DNA of 64,000 nucleotides. Source: Thermoproteota archaeon (GTDB lineage: Archaea; Thermoproteota; Thermoprotei_A; Sulfolobales; Pyrodictiaceae). Position 1 is the stretch's first letter. The number at the start of each line of letters is the position of its first letter. A program made the position numbers and the translations under genes. Location of the stretch: NCBI GenBank assembly GCA_013153145.1, contig JAADEY010000018.1:1-64000 (forward strand). Direction: 5' to 3'. A model generated the notes under the pieces. That model did no database searches and was not told the origin of the DNA. It saw only the letters and a program-made list of their open reading frames with translations. Below, piece by piece: positions 48,676 through 58,181 of this stretch.

Positions 48676-49917
48676 ATGAAGGCGCACATAGTCCAGCACT
48701 TCACCGGCGCGTACGCCCTAGACGAGGAGGGCAAGGTAATAGAGTACGAGCACGGCCCCAAGTACCTCGACGACCTAGTGGAGGAAGCGTTGAAGGTAGA
48801 GAAGGGGGAGGTACCCTCAGCGTATATCAGGCTACTGGACAAGCTGAAGGAGAAGGGGGTGGAGGAGCTAGTAGTCGAGACCCCCGAGGAGGCGAGGGAG
48901 GCTCATGCACGCGGCCTAAAGGCCGAGGTCGCCCCCGCCAACGAGGTCGCCAGGAGCTTCCGCCTTAACGCCGTCAAGTATACGGTGGAGACTGGGTTCT
49001 TCAAGGACGAGGAGGAGTACTACAAGTTCCTCCACGAGTTCCTCATAGAGGCTACGAGGCGTAAGCTGAGGAGGATAGCGCAGAAGAGGGACCTCCTAGC
49101 CGCCCAGGCCATAAGAGCCATAGACGACATAGACAAGACAACCAACCTGTTCTCAGCGAGGCTGAGGGAGTGGTACAGCCTACACTTCCCCGAGCTAGAC
49201 GACCTGGTAAGGGAGCATGAGGACTACGTCAAGATAGTCGCCGAGCTGGGCCACCGCGACAACATAACCAAGGAGGCGCTCATAAAGCTCGGCTTCAGCG
49301 AGGAGAAGGCCGAGAAGATAGCAGAGGCGGCGAGGAAGAGCATGGGTGCAGACTACCCAGAGTTCGACATAAAGCCCATGCAGAGGCTCGCCCAGATAAC
49401 GCTGGAGCTATTCAAGCTGAGGAGGGAGCTCACCGACTACATAGGCCAGGTAATGAAGGAGGTGGCGCCAAACATAACCGCTCTAGTAGGCCCACTCCTA
49501 GGAGCACGCCTCATAAGCCTGGCAGGCAGCCTAGAGGAGCTAGCCTTCCTGCCAGCGAGCACGATACAGGTGCTGGGTGCAGAGAAGGCCCTGTTCAGGG
49601 CGCTGAGGACTGGAGGCAAGCCGCCGAAGCATGGAGTGATATTCCAGTTCCCCTACATCCACCGCTCGCCGCGCTGGCAGCGTGGAAAGATCGCCAGGGC
49701 GCTTGCAGCCAAGCTAGCTATAGCGGCTAAGGTCGACTACTTCACCGGCAGGTTCATAGGCGACAAGCTCAAGGAGGCGTTGATGAAGCGTATAGAGGAG
49801 ATAAAGAAGATCTACGCGAAGCCGCCCAAGCGCAAGAAGGAGATAAAGCCGGTGAAGCCTGCGAGGCCGAAGAGGAGGAGGCGCGGCAGGCGCGGCAAGG
49901 GCAGGAGGAGGAAGTAA
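48676..49917 (+). CDS. nop5: Nop5 (Nop56/58), C/D box RNP core protein
   Basis: Scaffold protein of box C/D methylation RNPs, about 413 residues. N-terminal domain binds fibrillarin; the central coiled coil spans about 100-230; the NOP domain includes VAPNITALVGPLLGARLISLAGSL and STIQVLGAEKALFRALR, then GKPPKHGVIFQFPYIHRSPRWQRGKIARALAAKLAIAAKVDYF. The tail is Lys/Arg-rich (KPARPKRRRRGRRGKGRRRK). ATG at 48676 (MKAHIVQH) follows GGAAGGTG. Paired with fibrillarin 45 bases downstream. Confidence 0.96.
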   Translation: MKAHIVQHFTGAYALDEEGKVIEYEHGPKYLDDLVEEALKVEKGEVPSAYIRLLDKLKEKGVEELVVETPEEAREAHARGLKAEVAPANEVARSFRLNAVKYTVETGFFKDEEEYYKFLHEFLIEATRRKLRRIAQKRDLLAAQAIRAIDDIDKTTNLFSARLREWYSLHFPELDDLVREHEDYVKIVAELGHRDNITKEALIKLGFSEEKAEKIAEAARKSMGADYPEFDIKPMQRLAQITLELFKLRRELTDYIGQVMKEVAPNITALVGPLLGARLISLAGSLEELAFLPASTIQVLGAEKALFRALRTGGKPPKHGVIFQFPYIHRSPRWQRGKIARALAAKLAIAAKVDYFTGRFIGDKLKEALMKRIEEIKKIYAKPPKRKKEIKPVKPARPKRRRRGRRGKGRRRK

Positions 49918-49962
49918 AAACACCCCCGGAGACCCAGTGCATGAACTTAGGGGTGGTGTTGG

Positions 49963-50685
49963 ATGAGCGAGGTCGTGAAGGTATATGAGCATGAACGCTA
50001 CAAGAACGTCTACGTCGTGGAGCTGGAGGACGGCAGCGTTAGGCTGGCGACCAAGAACCTCTCCCCGGGCTTCAGGGTGTATGGTGAGAGGCTGTTCCAC
50101 TGGAAGGGCGAGGAGTATAGGGAGTGGAACCCCTACCGCAGCAAGCTCGCCGCAGCCCTCCTCAAGGGCATAGACGAGCTCCCAATCAAGGAGGGTGATG
50201 CGGTACTATACCTCGGCGCGGCAACCGGCACCACGTCCAGCCACGTCTCAGACATAGTCGGGCCCAAGGGGAGGGTGTACGCGCTAGACGTTGCGCCCAG
50301 GGTAATGAGGGAGCTCATCGTAGTATGTGAGCATAGGCCCAACATGTACCCCCTGCTCAACGATGCGAGGAAGCCCTACCAGTACCGCCACATAGTCGAG
50401 GCGGTCGACGGCATATACGCCGACGTGGCGCAGCCGGAGCAGGCGGCGCTGGTAGCTGATAATGCTGACTACTTCCTAAAGGAGGGTGGCTGGCTCCTCC
50501 TAGCGATAAAGGCTAGGAGCATCGACGTCACCAAGGCGCCCAGCGAGGTCTTCAAGAGGGAGATAGAGGTGCTGAAGAACAGGGGCTTCGAGATAGTAGA
50601 CATGGTCCACCTGGAGCCCTTCGACAAGGATCATGCAATGGTGTATGCACGGTATAGGGGTAGGCAGTCCGGGGAGAAGCAGTAA
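49963..50685 (+). CDS. flpA: Fibrillarin, rRNA/tRNA 2'-O-methyltransferase
   Basis: 240-residue methyltransferase of C/D box RNPs. AdoMet site [20 protein letters not shown] (about 84-103), acidic loop [14 protein letters not shown], and [14 protein letters not shown], with the catalytic Lys in [16 protein letters not shown] at 49963 after GGGGTGGTG. No Gly-Arg tail, as in archaea generally. Operon with nop5. Confidence 0.97.
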   Translation: MSEVVKVYEHERYKNVYVVELEDGSVRLATKNLSPGFRVYGERLFHWKGEEYREWNPYRSKLAAALLKGIDELPIKEGDAVLYLGAATGTTSSHVSDIVGPKGRVYALDVAPRVMRELIVVCEHRPNMYPLLNDARKPYQYRHIVEAVDGIYADVAQPEQAALVADNADYFLKEGGWLLLAIKARSIDVTKAPSEVFKREIEVLKNRGFEIVDMVHLEPFDKDHAMVYARYRGRQSGEKQ

Positions 50686-50687
50686 GC

Positions 50688-51662
50688 CTACGCTCTCTGG
50701 GAGTGTTTATCCCCCAGAACCAGGCTGGCCACCTCCTCCGGCCTCCTAGCCACCTCCATGCCGAGCCCCTCAGCATCTATCCCTAGCTCTCTTTTGGACG
50801 AGAGCAGTATAGCCTTAGCCTTCACCCCGCTCGCCAGCTTCGAAGCCTCCATGCACTTATCGTACATGTCGCTGGGCTTCTCCCTGCTGTGCTCGACCAC
50901 CACGACAGCCCTCCCCTCCCCGGGCGTCTTTGACGCTATGTCGACGGGGGTGTGCCTTGTATGCACGACCTCCACGCCGCTCCTCTGCAGCATTGTGACG
51001 ACCGTCGCCTCGAGCTTGTTGTCCACGCTAGGCCTCCTCGGCCTCCTCCCCTGCTTCAGCCTCCCACTCTCACTCAGCACGGGTATGGGCTTGAACACCT
51101 CCTCCCCGAAGACATCGAGTATCTTCAATGCTACTGTGAGTGACACATCCATCGTGCTCCTCTCATACTCATAGATACTCCTCCTGGTCACGCCCACTAT
51201 GGATGCCAGGTCGCCGAGACTCATACCCCTAGCCTCCCTAGCCTCACGGAGCCTGGCCCCGTCTATCCTCATGTAGAAGTCTCCATGCCTCCTGGCGACG
51301 TACAGCTCGTTGCGGAGGGCTGCCTCGAGACCGCTCGGCGTGAGCGCATAGACCCCGTACCTCTCGTAGGCCACTATATCCTCGAGCTCCTCGCCATGCT
51401 CCCTCAACGCCACGAGGAGGGGGCTGGCGCCTAGGACGAGGCTGAGCCTCCTGAGCTCCCTCGCCTCCCTCGCGTTCAGCGAGCCTATGTCGGTTGATAT
51501 CTTCAACAGTATGCTCTCCCCCTCCCTGGTCGCGAGTACATCTATGCTCCTCTTCTCGTACTGCCTCGGGTAGTTCACGAGGCTGACGCTGTACCCGCTC
51601 CTCGCCAGCACCCTCCTAGTAGCCTCTAGCAGCTCCAGCGTCTGCCTCCACTCCCCGTCCAT
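50688..51662 (-). CDS. HTH-type transcriptional regulator (archaeal family)
   Basis: About 324 residues. The N-terminal third looks like a nuclease- or GTPase-related alpha/beta fold (RSIDVLATREGESILLKIST). Residues about 132-185 are an HTH_3/XRE domain (LREAREARGMSLGDLASIVG, TRRSIYEYERSTMDVSL). The C-terminal part is another alpha/beta region. The full-length pattern matches the archaeal putative HTH regulator family; targets unknown. ATG at 51662 is preferred over GTG at 51668 because GAGGTG lies seven bases before it. Confidence 0.8.
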   Translation of the reverse strand: MDGEWRQTLELLEATRRVLARSGYSVSLVNYPRQYEKRSIDVLATREGESILLKISTDIGSLNAREARELRRLSLVLGASPLLVALREHGEELEDIVAYERYGVYALTPSGLEAALRNELYVARRHGDFYMRIDGARLREAREARGMSLGDLASIVGVTRRSIYEYERSTMDVSLTVALKILDVFGEEVFKPIPVLSESGRLKQGRRPRRPSVDNKLEATVVTMLQRSGVEVVHTRHTPVDIASKTPGEGRAVVVVEHSREKPSDMYDKCMEASKLASGVKAKAILLSSKRELGIDAEGLGMEVARRPEEVASLVLGDKHSQRA

Positions 51663-52092
51663 GTACACCCACCTCTCCTAATTCAATTGTCACCAGGAAT
51701 ACGCTTTTAAACCTCCCTATGAGCCTCCTAACCTCCCTCTCGCTCAACACCCTCTTACACCTCCACAGCCTGCCCTCGAGGACGAGGCCGACCAGGTAGC
51801 ACGCCCACTTATCGCCCGCAACCCTGAAGACGGGCACGTAGCCCTCCCGCCTATAGAGTATGATCACGGGGAGCTTCACGAGGCGGTAGAGGTACCAGGG
51901 GACTATCCTCGCCAGCTCGTTGATCTCCTCTCTAGCGAAGCAGTGGACTCCCCCGCCGAGCAGCTCTATGCAGCGCCCGCCACCATTAACTATGCTGTAG
52001 AGGGTTCTAAGCTCCGCGGGCTGGAGCGCTACGAGTCTCGCCTTCTCCCGCTCAACCCTAGCACGGATAGCGTCTGCAAGCCCACGGGCCAT
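51616..52092 (-). CDS. UPF0216 (DUF61) family protein
   Basis: 158 residues. The family pattern is visible as LQPAELRTLYSIVNGGGRCIELLGGGVHCFAREEINELARIVPWYLYRLVKLPVIILYR in pieces: residues 23-50 and 51-80. Conserved across archaea, function unknown. ATG at 52092. Its end overlaps the HTH regulator start by 47 bases. Confidence 0.75.
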   Translation of the reverse strand: MARGLADAIRARVEREKARLVALQPAELRTLYSIVNGGGRCIELLGGGVHCFAREEINELARIVPWYLYRLVKLPVIILYRREGYVPVFRVAGDKWACYLVGLVLEGRLWRCKRVLSEREVRRLIGRFKSVFLVTIELGEVGVHGRGVEADAGAARGY

Positions 52093-52108
52093 GAGGTCAC
52101 CACGGCGC

Positions 52109-52309
52109 CTAGGGTAGGGGAGGCGCCTGCAGCAGCAGGAGGGCTAGGATCGGGGCGAGCGTCGAGGCGTACAGGGTTATCCTGGCGGCCTTGGCTGGGT
52201 CTAGGCCCATTATCCTGGCTATCACTGCGGCGACTATACTGGGGCCGGCGAGCATGAGTATGAGCCCCATCAGCGCCTCGAGAGTCTGGAGGGTCACCTC
52301 GACCACCAC
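52109..52309 (-). CDS. Small two-helix membrane protein
   Basis: 66 residues, two hydrophobic segments: LEALMGLILMLAGPSIVAAV and LYASTLAPILALLLLQA, with Arg/Lys between (IARIMGLDPAKAARI). GTG start at 52309 or 52306 after GAGGGGTGG. Ends 16 bases before the UPF0216 gene, so likely in the same transcript. Function unknown. Confidence 0.6.
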   Translation of the reverse strand: MVVEVTLQTLEALMGLILMLAGPSIVAAVIARIMGLDPAKAARITLYASTLAPILALLLLQAPPLP

Positions 52310-52321
52310 CCCTCACGATCG

Positions 52322-52534
52322 CTAGAGTACGAGGTAGCCTGCCTCTGCAAAGACTATAGCCGCCAGTATATATGCGACGGCGGTCGCCGTCAACGCGCAT
52401 ACAGCGTAGAGGCCTGGATAGTCGCTGTGGAAGACCCTGGCCAGCACATAGGCTATCAGGGGTACCAGTCCGAGCGTCAACGCCAGGGCAGCGTAGTTCA
52501 CCAAGACCCGCGCCCCTATGAGGCTAGAGGGCAA
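52322..52534 (-). CDS. Small two-helix membrane protein, similar to 53947-54174
   Basis: 70 residues. Segments VNYAALALTLGLVPLIAYVLA and LYAVCALTATAVAYILAAIVF, ending in AEAGYLVL. The pattern PLIAxxxAR...A(T)A...FxE is shared with the protein at 53947-54174. It begins near the divergent aspS gene and is followed after 12 bases by the 52109-52309 membrane protein. Function unknown. Confidence 0.6.
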   Translation of the reverse strand: MPSSLIGARVLVNYAALALTLGLVPLIAYVLARVFHSDYPGLYAVCALTATAVAYILAAIVFAEAGYLVL

Positions 52535-52591
52535 CCGCTCCAGTTAATTTAGCCTCGCCCCCGCCACCGACCCATACCCGGTGCCCTATGG

Positions 52592-53950
52592 ATGAGGATG
52601 CGGGAGAGGAAGCCGGTCGAGTGGCTGCTAAGGGAGGGTAAGCCGGGCGAGGAGTACACGGTGGCCGGCTGGGTAGATGCTGTTAGGAGGCATGGAGGAG
52701 TAGTATTCGTCGTGGTGAGGGATAGGACCGGCAGGATGCAGCTCGTAGTCAAGAAGAATGTCTCAAAGGAGGCGTGGAAGAAGGCTAGGAAGCTGAGCCT
52801 CGAGAGCGTGATAGCCGCCCGCGGCGTTCTCACCGAGAGCAAGGCGGCCCTCGGCGGGAGGGAGCTACAGGTAAGGGAGCTCGAGGTTCTAAGCGAGGCG
52901 GCGCCGCTACCAATAGACATCAAGAACCCCGAGAAGACCACGCTAGCGAAGAGGCTCGACTACCGCTGGCTAGACCTCCGCAACCCACGCAACAAGCTCA
53001 TATTCCTCATAGAGTCCGAGATGGCGAGGGCAGCGAGGGAGTGGTTCAGGAGGCATGGCTTCGTCGAGATATTCACGTCCAAGCTGGTCGGCTCAGCCAC
53101 CGAGGGCGGCGCCGAGGTCTTCCCAGTACTATACTTCGACAAGCAGGCGTTTCTCGCGCAGAGCCCGCAGCTCTACAAGCAGATGGGCGTGATAGCCGGC
53201 TTCGAGAAGGTCTTCGAGATAGCGCCGGCGTTCAGGGCTGAGCCGCATCACACGACTAGACACTTGACGGAATACACGAGCGTCGACTTCGAGATGGGGT
53301 TCATAGATAGCTACATGGACGTCCTGGAGACAGCCCTCCAGGTAATAATAGAGATGGTGAAGGCCGCCCTAGAGAAGTACAGGGACGAGATAAAGGAGTA
53401 CTTCCCCGACGCAATCCTCGAGGTCCCCCGCTACAAGATAATATCGATGGAGGAGGCACGCGACATACTAGCGGCGCACGGCAAGGAGCTGCCGCCCGAC
53501 GCAGACCTGGACTCGGAGGCGGAGAGGCTGCTCGGCAAGATAATGTCCGAGCAGGGCTACCACATAGTGGCGGTCACGCGGTACCCCTGGGCATGCCGCC
53601 CATTCTACACGATGCCCTGCACATGCGGCGAGGGAGGCAGCTTCCCGGAGTGCTGCGAGAACCTCAGGCCCGACACGCCGACCTGCAGCTTCGACATACT
53701 CTTCCGCGGCCTCGAGGTCGCAACCGGGGGCCAGAGGCAGCACAACCCCGAATGCCTCGTGAAGCAGTTGAAGAATAAGGGGCTGCACCCGGAGAGCTTC
53801 AAGTGGTACATAGAGATGTTCAGGCACGGCGCTCCACCACACGGCGGGGCCGGCATAGGGCTTGAGAGGGTCACAATGCAGCTCCTAGGACTCAAAAACA
53901 TAAGGGAGGCGAGGCTGACGCCACGCGACCCCGAGAGACTTACACCCTAG
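52592..53950 (+). CDS. aspS: Aspartyl-tRNA synthetase (likely non-discriminating) with Cys-rich insert
   Basis: 452-residue class IIb synthetase charging tRNA-Asp and probably tRNA-Asn. N-terminal OB anticodon domain (VAGWVDAVRRHGGVVFVVVRD). Motif 2 is EIAPAFRAEPHHTTRHLTEY (about 210-229) and motif 3 GGAGIGLERVTMQLLGL (about 415-431). Between YPWACRPFYTMP and SFDILFRGLE, where relatives have a short loop, this protein has an insert with five Cys plus one just before and one just after (CTCGEGGSFPECCENLRPD). ATG at 52592 after GGTGCCCT. Confidence 0.92.
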   Translation: MRMRERKPVEWLLREGKPGEEYTVAGWVDAVRRHGGVVFVVVRDRTGRMQLVVKKNVSKEAWKKARKLSLESVIAARGVLTESKAALGGRELQVRELEVLSEAAPLPIDIKNPEKTTLAKRLDYRWLDLRNPRNKLIFLIESEMARAAREWFRRHGFVEIFTSKLVGSATEGGAEVFPVLYFDKQAFLAQSPQLYKQMGVIAGFEKVFEIAPAFRAEPHHTTRHLTEYTSVDFEMGFIDSYMDVLETALQVIIEMVKAALEKYRDEIKEYFPDAILEVPRYKIISMEEARDILAAHGKELPPDADLDSEAERLLGKIMSEQGYHIVAVTRYPWACRPFYTMPCTCGEGGSFPECCENLRPDTPTCSFDILFRGLEVATGGQRQHNPECLVKQLKNKGLHPESFKWYIEMFRHGAPPHGGAGIGLERVTMQLLGLKNIREARLTPRDPERLTP

Positions 53951-54174
53951 TCGCCAAGAAGCATGAACCACGCCTCAGTCTCAAACAGCATCAGCACCAA
54001 TGGTAGTAGGAGAGTGGCCGCGGAGACCACGAGAACGGCATCACATTCTTTAACACCGACACTCCTAGCAGCATAGGCGGCTATGAGAGGCGGGAAGGCG
54101 AGGAAGAGCCAGAGCCTCAGCGTCCTCGTGGCTATATAGGTGAGCATCTCCGGAGGCAGATACATGGCCAGCAC
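53947..54174 (-). CDS. Small two-helix membrane protein, similar to 52322-52534
   Basis: 75 residues with segments LWLFLAFPPLIAAYAARSV and AVLVVSAATLLLPLVLMLF, ending ETEAWFMLLGD. PLIA, the following AR and F-E spacing match the protein at 52322-52534. It overlaps the aspS stop codon by four bases. Preceded by another small membrane protein, four bases upstream. Confidence 0.6.
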   Translation of the reverse strand: MLAMYLPPEMLTYIATRTLRLWLFLAFPPLIAAYAARSVGVKECDAVLVVSAATLLLPLVLMLFETEAWFMLLGD

Positions 54175-54178
54175 CCCC

Positions 54179-54397
54179 TTAGATACCGACGATTATCACG
54201 TATGATGGGGCCAAGAGCCTCACGAGGAGGGCGCCGGCAAGCCCTATTAGCGTCGAGGAGACAGCGACGCTGGTCAGCTTCCAGACGTTCTCTCCGGTTA
54301 GGAGGCTGGCGGCGGCCGATAGGAGGACTGTGAGTATGACGCAGTAGATCGCGGCCTCGCCGTAGAGCTTTATGAGCCACAGCCCCGGCATGTACAA
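54179..54397 (-). CDS. Small membrane protein, first of a pair
   Basis: 72 residues with two hydrophobic segments (EAAIYCVILTVLLSAAASLL and SVAVSSTLIGLAGALLVRLL) and a short tail APSYVIIVGI. TTG at 54397 or ATG at 54391 (MPGLWLIK). Divergent from the DUF763 gene; the 94-base gap holds cctataagc (54445-54453) and gatatacat, candidate TATA elements for the two directions. Function unknown. Confidence 0.6.
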   Translation of the reverse strand: MYMPGLWLIKLYGEAAIYCVILTVLLSAAASLLTGENVWKLTSVAVSSTLIGLAGALLVRLLAPSYVIIVGI

Positions 54398-54491
54398 GTC
54401 CCAGCCGCCCCTCCTAGCCCCACTCCTTGCATGACCCTCTGCCTATAAGCTGAGGGAGTGATATACATCCAATGGGGGGTATGCGGGGGCG

Positions 54492-55667
54492 TTGATGGGG
54501 TATGCTGAGCTACCGCTCCACGACGGCCATGTGCCTAGGTGGATGCTGCGCTACATGGAGAGGCTCGCGGAGGCCATAGTGGCTGTCATAGTCGAGGAGT
54601 ATGGGCCTAGGGAGCTTGTGAGGAGGCTCGCGAACCCCTACTGGTTCCAGGCGTTCAACAACGCGATAGGTATGGACTGGGACAGCAGCGGCTCGACGAC
54701 AGTCACGACAGCGGTGCTGAAGAAGGTTGCAATGCGGGGCAACTACGGCTTCATGGTGGCGGGAGGGAAGGGGCAGGCGGCCAGGAGGACTATAGAGGAG
54801 CTGGAGGAGCACGGCACACGCATAGCCGGCGAGAAGGCCCGGGAGGCTATGAGGGCATCCAGGCTGGCCGCCAAGGCTGATACAGTCCTCCTGCAGGACG
54901 GCTACACGCTATACCACCACGCAGTAATACTAGCCGAGGACGGCACGTGGTGCGTAATCCAGCAGGGAATGAACACCGTGAAGAAGATGGCCAGGAGGTA
55001 CCACTGGCTATCACCCCTAAACCCGGGCAGAGAGACGCTAGAGCCGCATGCAGGCATAGCAGCCGCCGAGAAGGAGGAGGCGGTGATAGACCTCACAAGC
55101 AGGAGGAGCATGGAGGCACGGTCAACGATACTAGACCTCGCCAGGCAGAGGCCGGAGAAGACGCTCCGAGAGATAATGGAAGCCTATAGAGCGCTGCGGG
55201 GCATAGCCCCCCTGACACGCTGGCTAGGCAATAACCCAGAGCCACGGGGCAGGGTCATAGTCAAGGCTTATAGGCCGCAGCAGCGCCCGCCGAGAGGCAT
55301 AGAGAAGAAGCTGAGAATAATCTATGAGGCAGACCCGAGAAGCATAGAGGAGCTCATACAGCTCCGAGGAGTCGGGCCAGCAGTTCTGAGGAGCCTAGCC
55401 CTAGTCTCAGAGCTGATCTACGGCTCGCCAGTCAGCCATGAGGACCCGGCAGACACCAGCATAGACCCCTTCCGCTACGCATACATCGTAGGGGGCAAGG
55501 ATGGGGTCCCCTTCCCCTACAACCCACGCCTAGCCGAGGAGGTGATAGAGTTCCTAACGATGGTCGTCGAGGAGGCGAGGATAGGGGTTAATGAGAAGAG
55601 GAGGGTGCTCCGGAGGCTCCGCATCCTCCTAGCGCCCGGGAGACAACAACCTCGACATACTCCTTGA
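54492..55667 (+). CDS. DUF763 family protein
   Basis: 391 residues. Diagnostic stretches: LPLHDGHVPRWMLRYMERL (about 7-25), NPYWFQAFNNAIGMDWDSSG (about 48-67), MVAGGKGQAARR, HHAVILAEDGTWCVIQQGMN, RRYHWLS and a C-terminal HhH-like IQLRGVGPAVLRSLALVSEL. The family is common in thermophiles and its role is unknown; the helix-hairpin-helix suggests DNA work. TTG/ATG start at 54492/54495. The last 80 bases overlap the convergent TtuA-like gene. Confidence 0.88.
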   Translation: MMGYAELPLHDGHVPRWMLRYMERLAEAIVAVIVEEYGPRELVRRLANPYWFQAFNNAIGMDWDSSGSTTVTTAVLKKVAMRGNYGFMVAGGKGQAARRTIEELEEHGTRIAGEKAREAMRASRLAAKADTVLLQDGYTLYHHAVILAEDGTWCVIQQGMNTVKKMARRYHWLSPLNPGRETLEPHAGIAAAEKEEAVIDLTSRRSMEARSTILDLARQRPEKTLREIMEAYRALRGIAPLTRWLGNNPEPRGRVIVKAYRPQQRPPRGIEKKLRIIYEADPRSIEELIQLRGVGPAVLRSLALVSELIYGSPVSHEDPADTSIDPFRYAYIVGGKDGVPFPYNPRLAEEVIEFLTMVVEEARIGVNEKRRVLRRLRILLAPGRQQPRHTP

Positions 55668-56610
55668 CACGGGGCCCCAGGGGCTCGCCCAGCACCCTCC
55701 TTGTAAGCCTGCATAGGCTGCACTCGCCCCGGGAGGATAAGGCCCCACAGTGCCTGCAGGGCTTTAGGGGGTACCTTGACTCGGGGTACTGCCTGGCGGA
55801 CTGGGCGAGCCTACGCATCATTGATAGGATCGTGCCGGGCTTCTCCTCCTCTATGACGCTGATAGCCCTCCTTATCGTCTCGTCGAGCGTGGAATGCGGC
55901 TTGAAGCTGCACTCCTCCCCCGTGAAGGGTATGCCCCGCAGCTTAGCGTAGAGCTCCACCTCCCTCTCCGGCGTCTCATATAGCGGCCTCGCACGGCCAG
56001 CAGCCATGCCGTCAATAGGCTCCGTGACCGGGACGAGCTTCCTTATCGCCGGGAGATCCTGCATTATAAAGTTCTTCAACACGTATGTAGCAAGGTCATC
56101 CATGTTGTGGCCGGTGAAGACGACGGACTCGCCCGCAGCGAGGCAGGCAGCATTTATCATGTAGCGCTTCACCAGCCCACATACGCTACACACGGGCCTC
56201 CTAGCCCTCCTGGCAAGCTCATGCACGGCGGCGCCAAGAGCTTCCTCGAGGCTCAGGATTGCGGCAGAGGCGCCGAGCCTCGATGCAAGCTCCAGTACAC
56301 TCCTCCTCGAAGCCTCCGAGAAGACTGGGACACCGACATCAACATGCACAAGGAGGAGGCGGAGCCCCCTCCTAGACGCTATACCCGCCAACACCTCGGC
56401 GACGGTTGCACTATCCTTACCACCCGAGGCAGCCACAACAACAGTCCTGGACACTCGTCCAAGCATGCCATACCTATCAACTACCAGCTCGACCCGTCCA
56501 CGGAAGTAGGATGCGAAGTGCTTCTCGCATAGATGCTGCCTCGTGAGGGGAGAATAGTAGACGGCCTCCCCTCCACAAACACTACACTTCGCCGCGGAAG
56601 AGCCCTTCAT
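55588..56610 (-). CDS. TtuA-type tRNA 2-thiolation enzyme
   Basis: About 340 residues from ATG at 56610. N-terminal zinc finger KCSVCGG...CEKHF, PP-loop SGGKDSATVAEVL (about 58-70), a CSVCG pair near 139-143 and a third Cys in EECSFK for the catalytic Fe-S cluster, GHNMDDLATYVL, and a C-terminal zinc finger CRHC...CSLC (about 296-310). Thiolates uridine in tRNA, stabilising it at high temperature. The gene starts four bases after the S8e stop. Confidence 0.88.
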   Translation of the reverse strand: MKGSSAAKCSVCGGEAVYYSPLTRQHLCEKHFASYFRGRVELVVDRYGMLGRVSRTVVVAASGGKDSATVAEVLAGIASRRGLRLLLVHVDVGVPVFSEASRRSVLELASRLGASAAILSLEEALGAAVHELARRARRPVCSVCGLVKRYMINAACLAAGESVVFTGHNMDDLATYVLKNFIMQDLPAIRKLVPVTEPIDGMAAGRARPLYETPEREVELYAKLRGIPFTGEECSFKPHSTLDETIRRAISVIEEEKPGTILSMMRRLAQSARQYPESRYPLKPCRHCGALSSRGECSLCRLTRRVLGEPLGPRVKEYVEVVVSRALGGCGASGAPSSSH

Positions 56611-56614
56611 AGAA

Positions 56615-57022
56615 TTACCCTGCCGCAGCCTGCTTCCGCTGCACGAGCACAGCGTTGACAACGCCGTCCTGGCCGGGCCTTGAGGTGACCCTCGCGATGC
56701 CTAGCTCGGTCTCTATCAACGCGCCCTTGACTATGATGTTGCTCCTAGTATAGTGGGGGTTCGCGGGGACCTCGACGACGCCGAGGATCCTTGTCTTCAC
56801 ACACTTCTTCGTGAACGGGTCCACGACGTTTGCGTAGACGGCCTCCCTGAGCCTAACCTTGTAGTTGCCACCCCTAACCCTCACGAGCTCCCTACGCTCC
56901 CTCGAGCCGAGCCTCGTCATTGTGGGGTAGCGTCCCATCCAGTACTTCCTCTTAACCTTCCTATGCCTCCTCTTCCTACCCCCAGTCGGCTTCTTCAAGT
57001 CGTTGCCCTGGTAAATGCCCAT
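56615..57022 (-). CDS. rps8e: Ribosomal protein S8e
   Basis: 135 residues from ATG at 57022. [20 protein letters not shown] is the diagnostic start; [24 protein letters not shown] and [19 protein letters not shown] follow. The upstream extension in the open frame is not coding because GGAGGGAG precedes this ATG. Followed by the TtuA-like gene. Confidence 0.95.
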   Translation of the reverse strand: MGIYQGNDLKKPTGGRKRRHRKVKRKYWMGRYPTMTRLGSRERRELVRVRGGNYKVRLREAVYANVVDPFTKKCVKTRILGVVEVPANPHYTRSNIIVKGALIETELGIARVTSRPGQDGVVNAVLVQRKQAAAG

Positions 57023-57066
57023 CTGGGGCTCCCTCCACGGGGCAGCCCAGAGCCCCATTATTAAAG

Positions 57067-58149
57067 CTAGCCTTGTGTGAGGCTCTGCCTCAGCGCGTCC
57101 AGGAACCTGAGCCTCTTCGGTATCGGTGGGTGCGTGGAGAATAGCTCCATCAGCGGGTTGGTAGGCTGCCTCTTGAGCTCCTCGACTATGGTGTCTATGT
57201 CGGGCTGGTAGAAGTAGCTCACTATAAGCAGCATTGACGCCGCCGACTGCCTCCTAAGCTCCCTCACCAGCCTCGGGCTATTCATGTAGGCTACGTGGAG
57301 CCTCGCCAAGGCCCTCTGGAGCAGCCTAGGCTCCCCAGTCACCATTGCCGAGTGTGCATCTGCATAGTACTCCCTCAGCCTGCTGAAGTGCCTCACGAGG
57401 AAGTGGAGGACTATCGATGCAACGAGTATGATGAAGCCCACCAGGACGAGTATCGCGCTGCCACCCTCATCCCTGTCCCTCCCACCAGCCATCCCGCTGA
57501 AGAAGCCTATGTCGACCAGCACCCTCCCTATGAAGTAGGCTATGCTGGGGAGTAGGCTTAAGGCGAGTATAACCTGTACATCACGGTGGCGTAGGTGCCC
57601 GAGCTCATGCCCTATGACGGCGACCAGCTCCTCCCTAGGCATTATCCTGAGTATCCCCCTCGTCACGGCGACGTAGTAGCCGGTCAAGGGGTTCCCGTAG
57701 GCGAACGCGTTAGGAGCGTCAGTCTCAGCCACCACAAGCCTCGGCGGCTTACCTAGACCACTCCTCTCCGCAAGCCTCCTCAACTCCAGCCGGAGCCAGT
57801 CAAGCTCCGGGCCCGCCGGCTTCACACGGTACATCATGTTTATTATGTAGGGTGATATCAACCACTGGAGCACACCTATCCCCGCGGCCAGCAATGCAAG
57901 GTACATGAGGCTCACACTATAGCCCAGCAGCTCCACCACGAGCCAGAAGAGGAGGGCAGAGATACCGACGACGGCGAGACCCGTCGAGATCATCCCGAGC
58001 CTCAGCGCGCCGAGACTCCTAGGGTTCCCGCTCAGCAGCTTCGGGGCCAGCGCGGCAGCACCCACGGCGACGACGAGGCTAGCAATCGAGGCCGCCAGCC
58101 AGCCTACACCAAACCACCACGGCCCGAGCAGGATGTACACAGCAGCCAC
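57067..58149 (-). CDS. htpX: HtpX-type membrane zinc metalloprotease (M48)
   Basis: 360 residues. Two to three N-terminal membrane segments (about 10-90) and two more after the active site. Zinc motif [16 protein letters not shown] (about 175-190) with the later [18 protein letters not shown] supplying the third ligand. [21 protein letters not shown] is the family substrate-cleft stretch. Membrane protein quality control; the active site faces the cytosol. GTG start at 58149. Confidence 0.92.
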   Translation of the reverse strand: MAAVYILLGPWWFGVGWLAASIASLVVAVGAAALAPKLLSGNPRSLGALRLGMISTGLAVVGISALLFWLVVELLGYSVSLMYLALLAAGIGVLQWLISPYIINMMYRVKPAGPELDWLRLELRRLAERSGLGKPPRLVVAETDAPNAFAYGNPLTGYYVAVTRGILRIMPREELVAVIGHELGHLRHRDVQVILALSLLPSIAYFIGRVLVDIGFFSGMAGGRDRDEGGSAILVLVGFIILVASIVLHFLVRHFSRLREYYADAHSAMVTGEPRLLQRALARLHVAYMNSPRLVRELRRQSAASMLLIVSYFYQPDIDTIVEELKRQPTNPLMELFSTHPPIPKRLRFLDALRQSLTQG

Positions 58150-58181
58150 ACCCTAGGCATGAGGGGCCGGGCCCCACCCCA

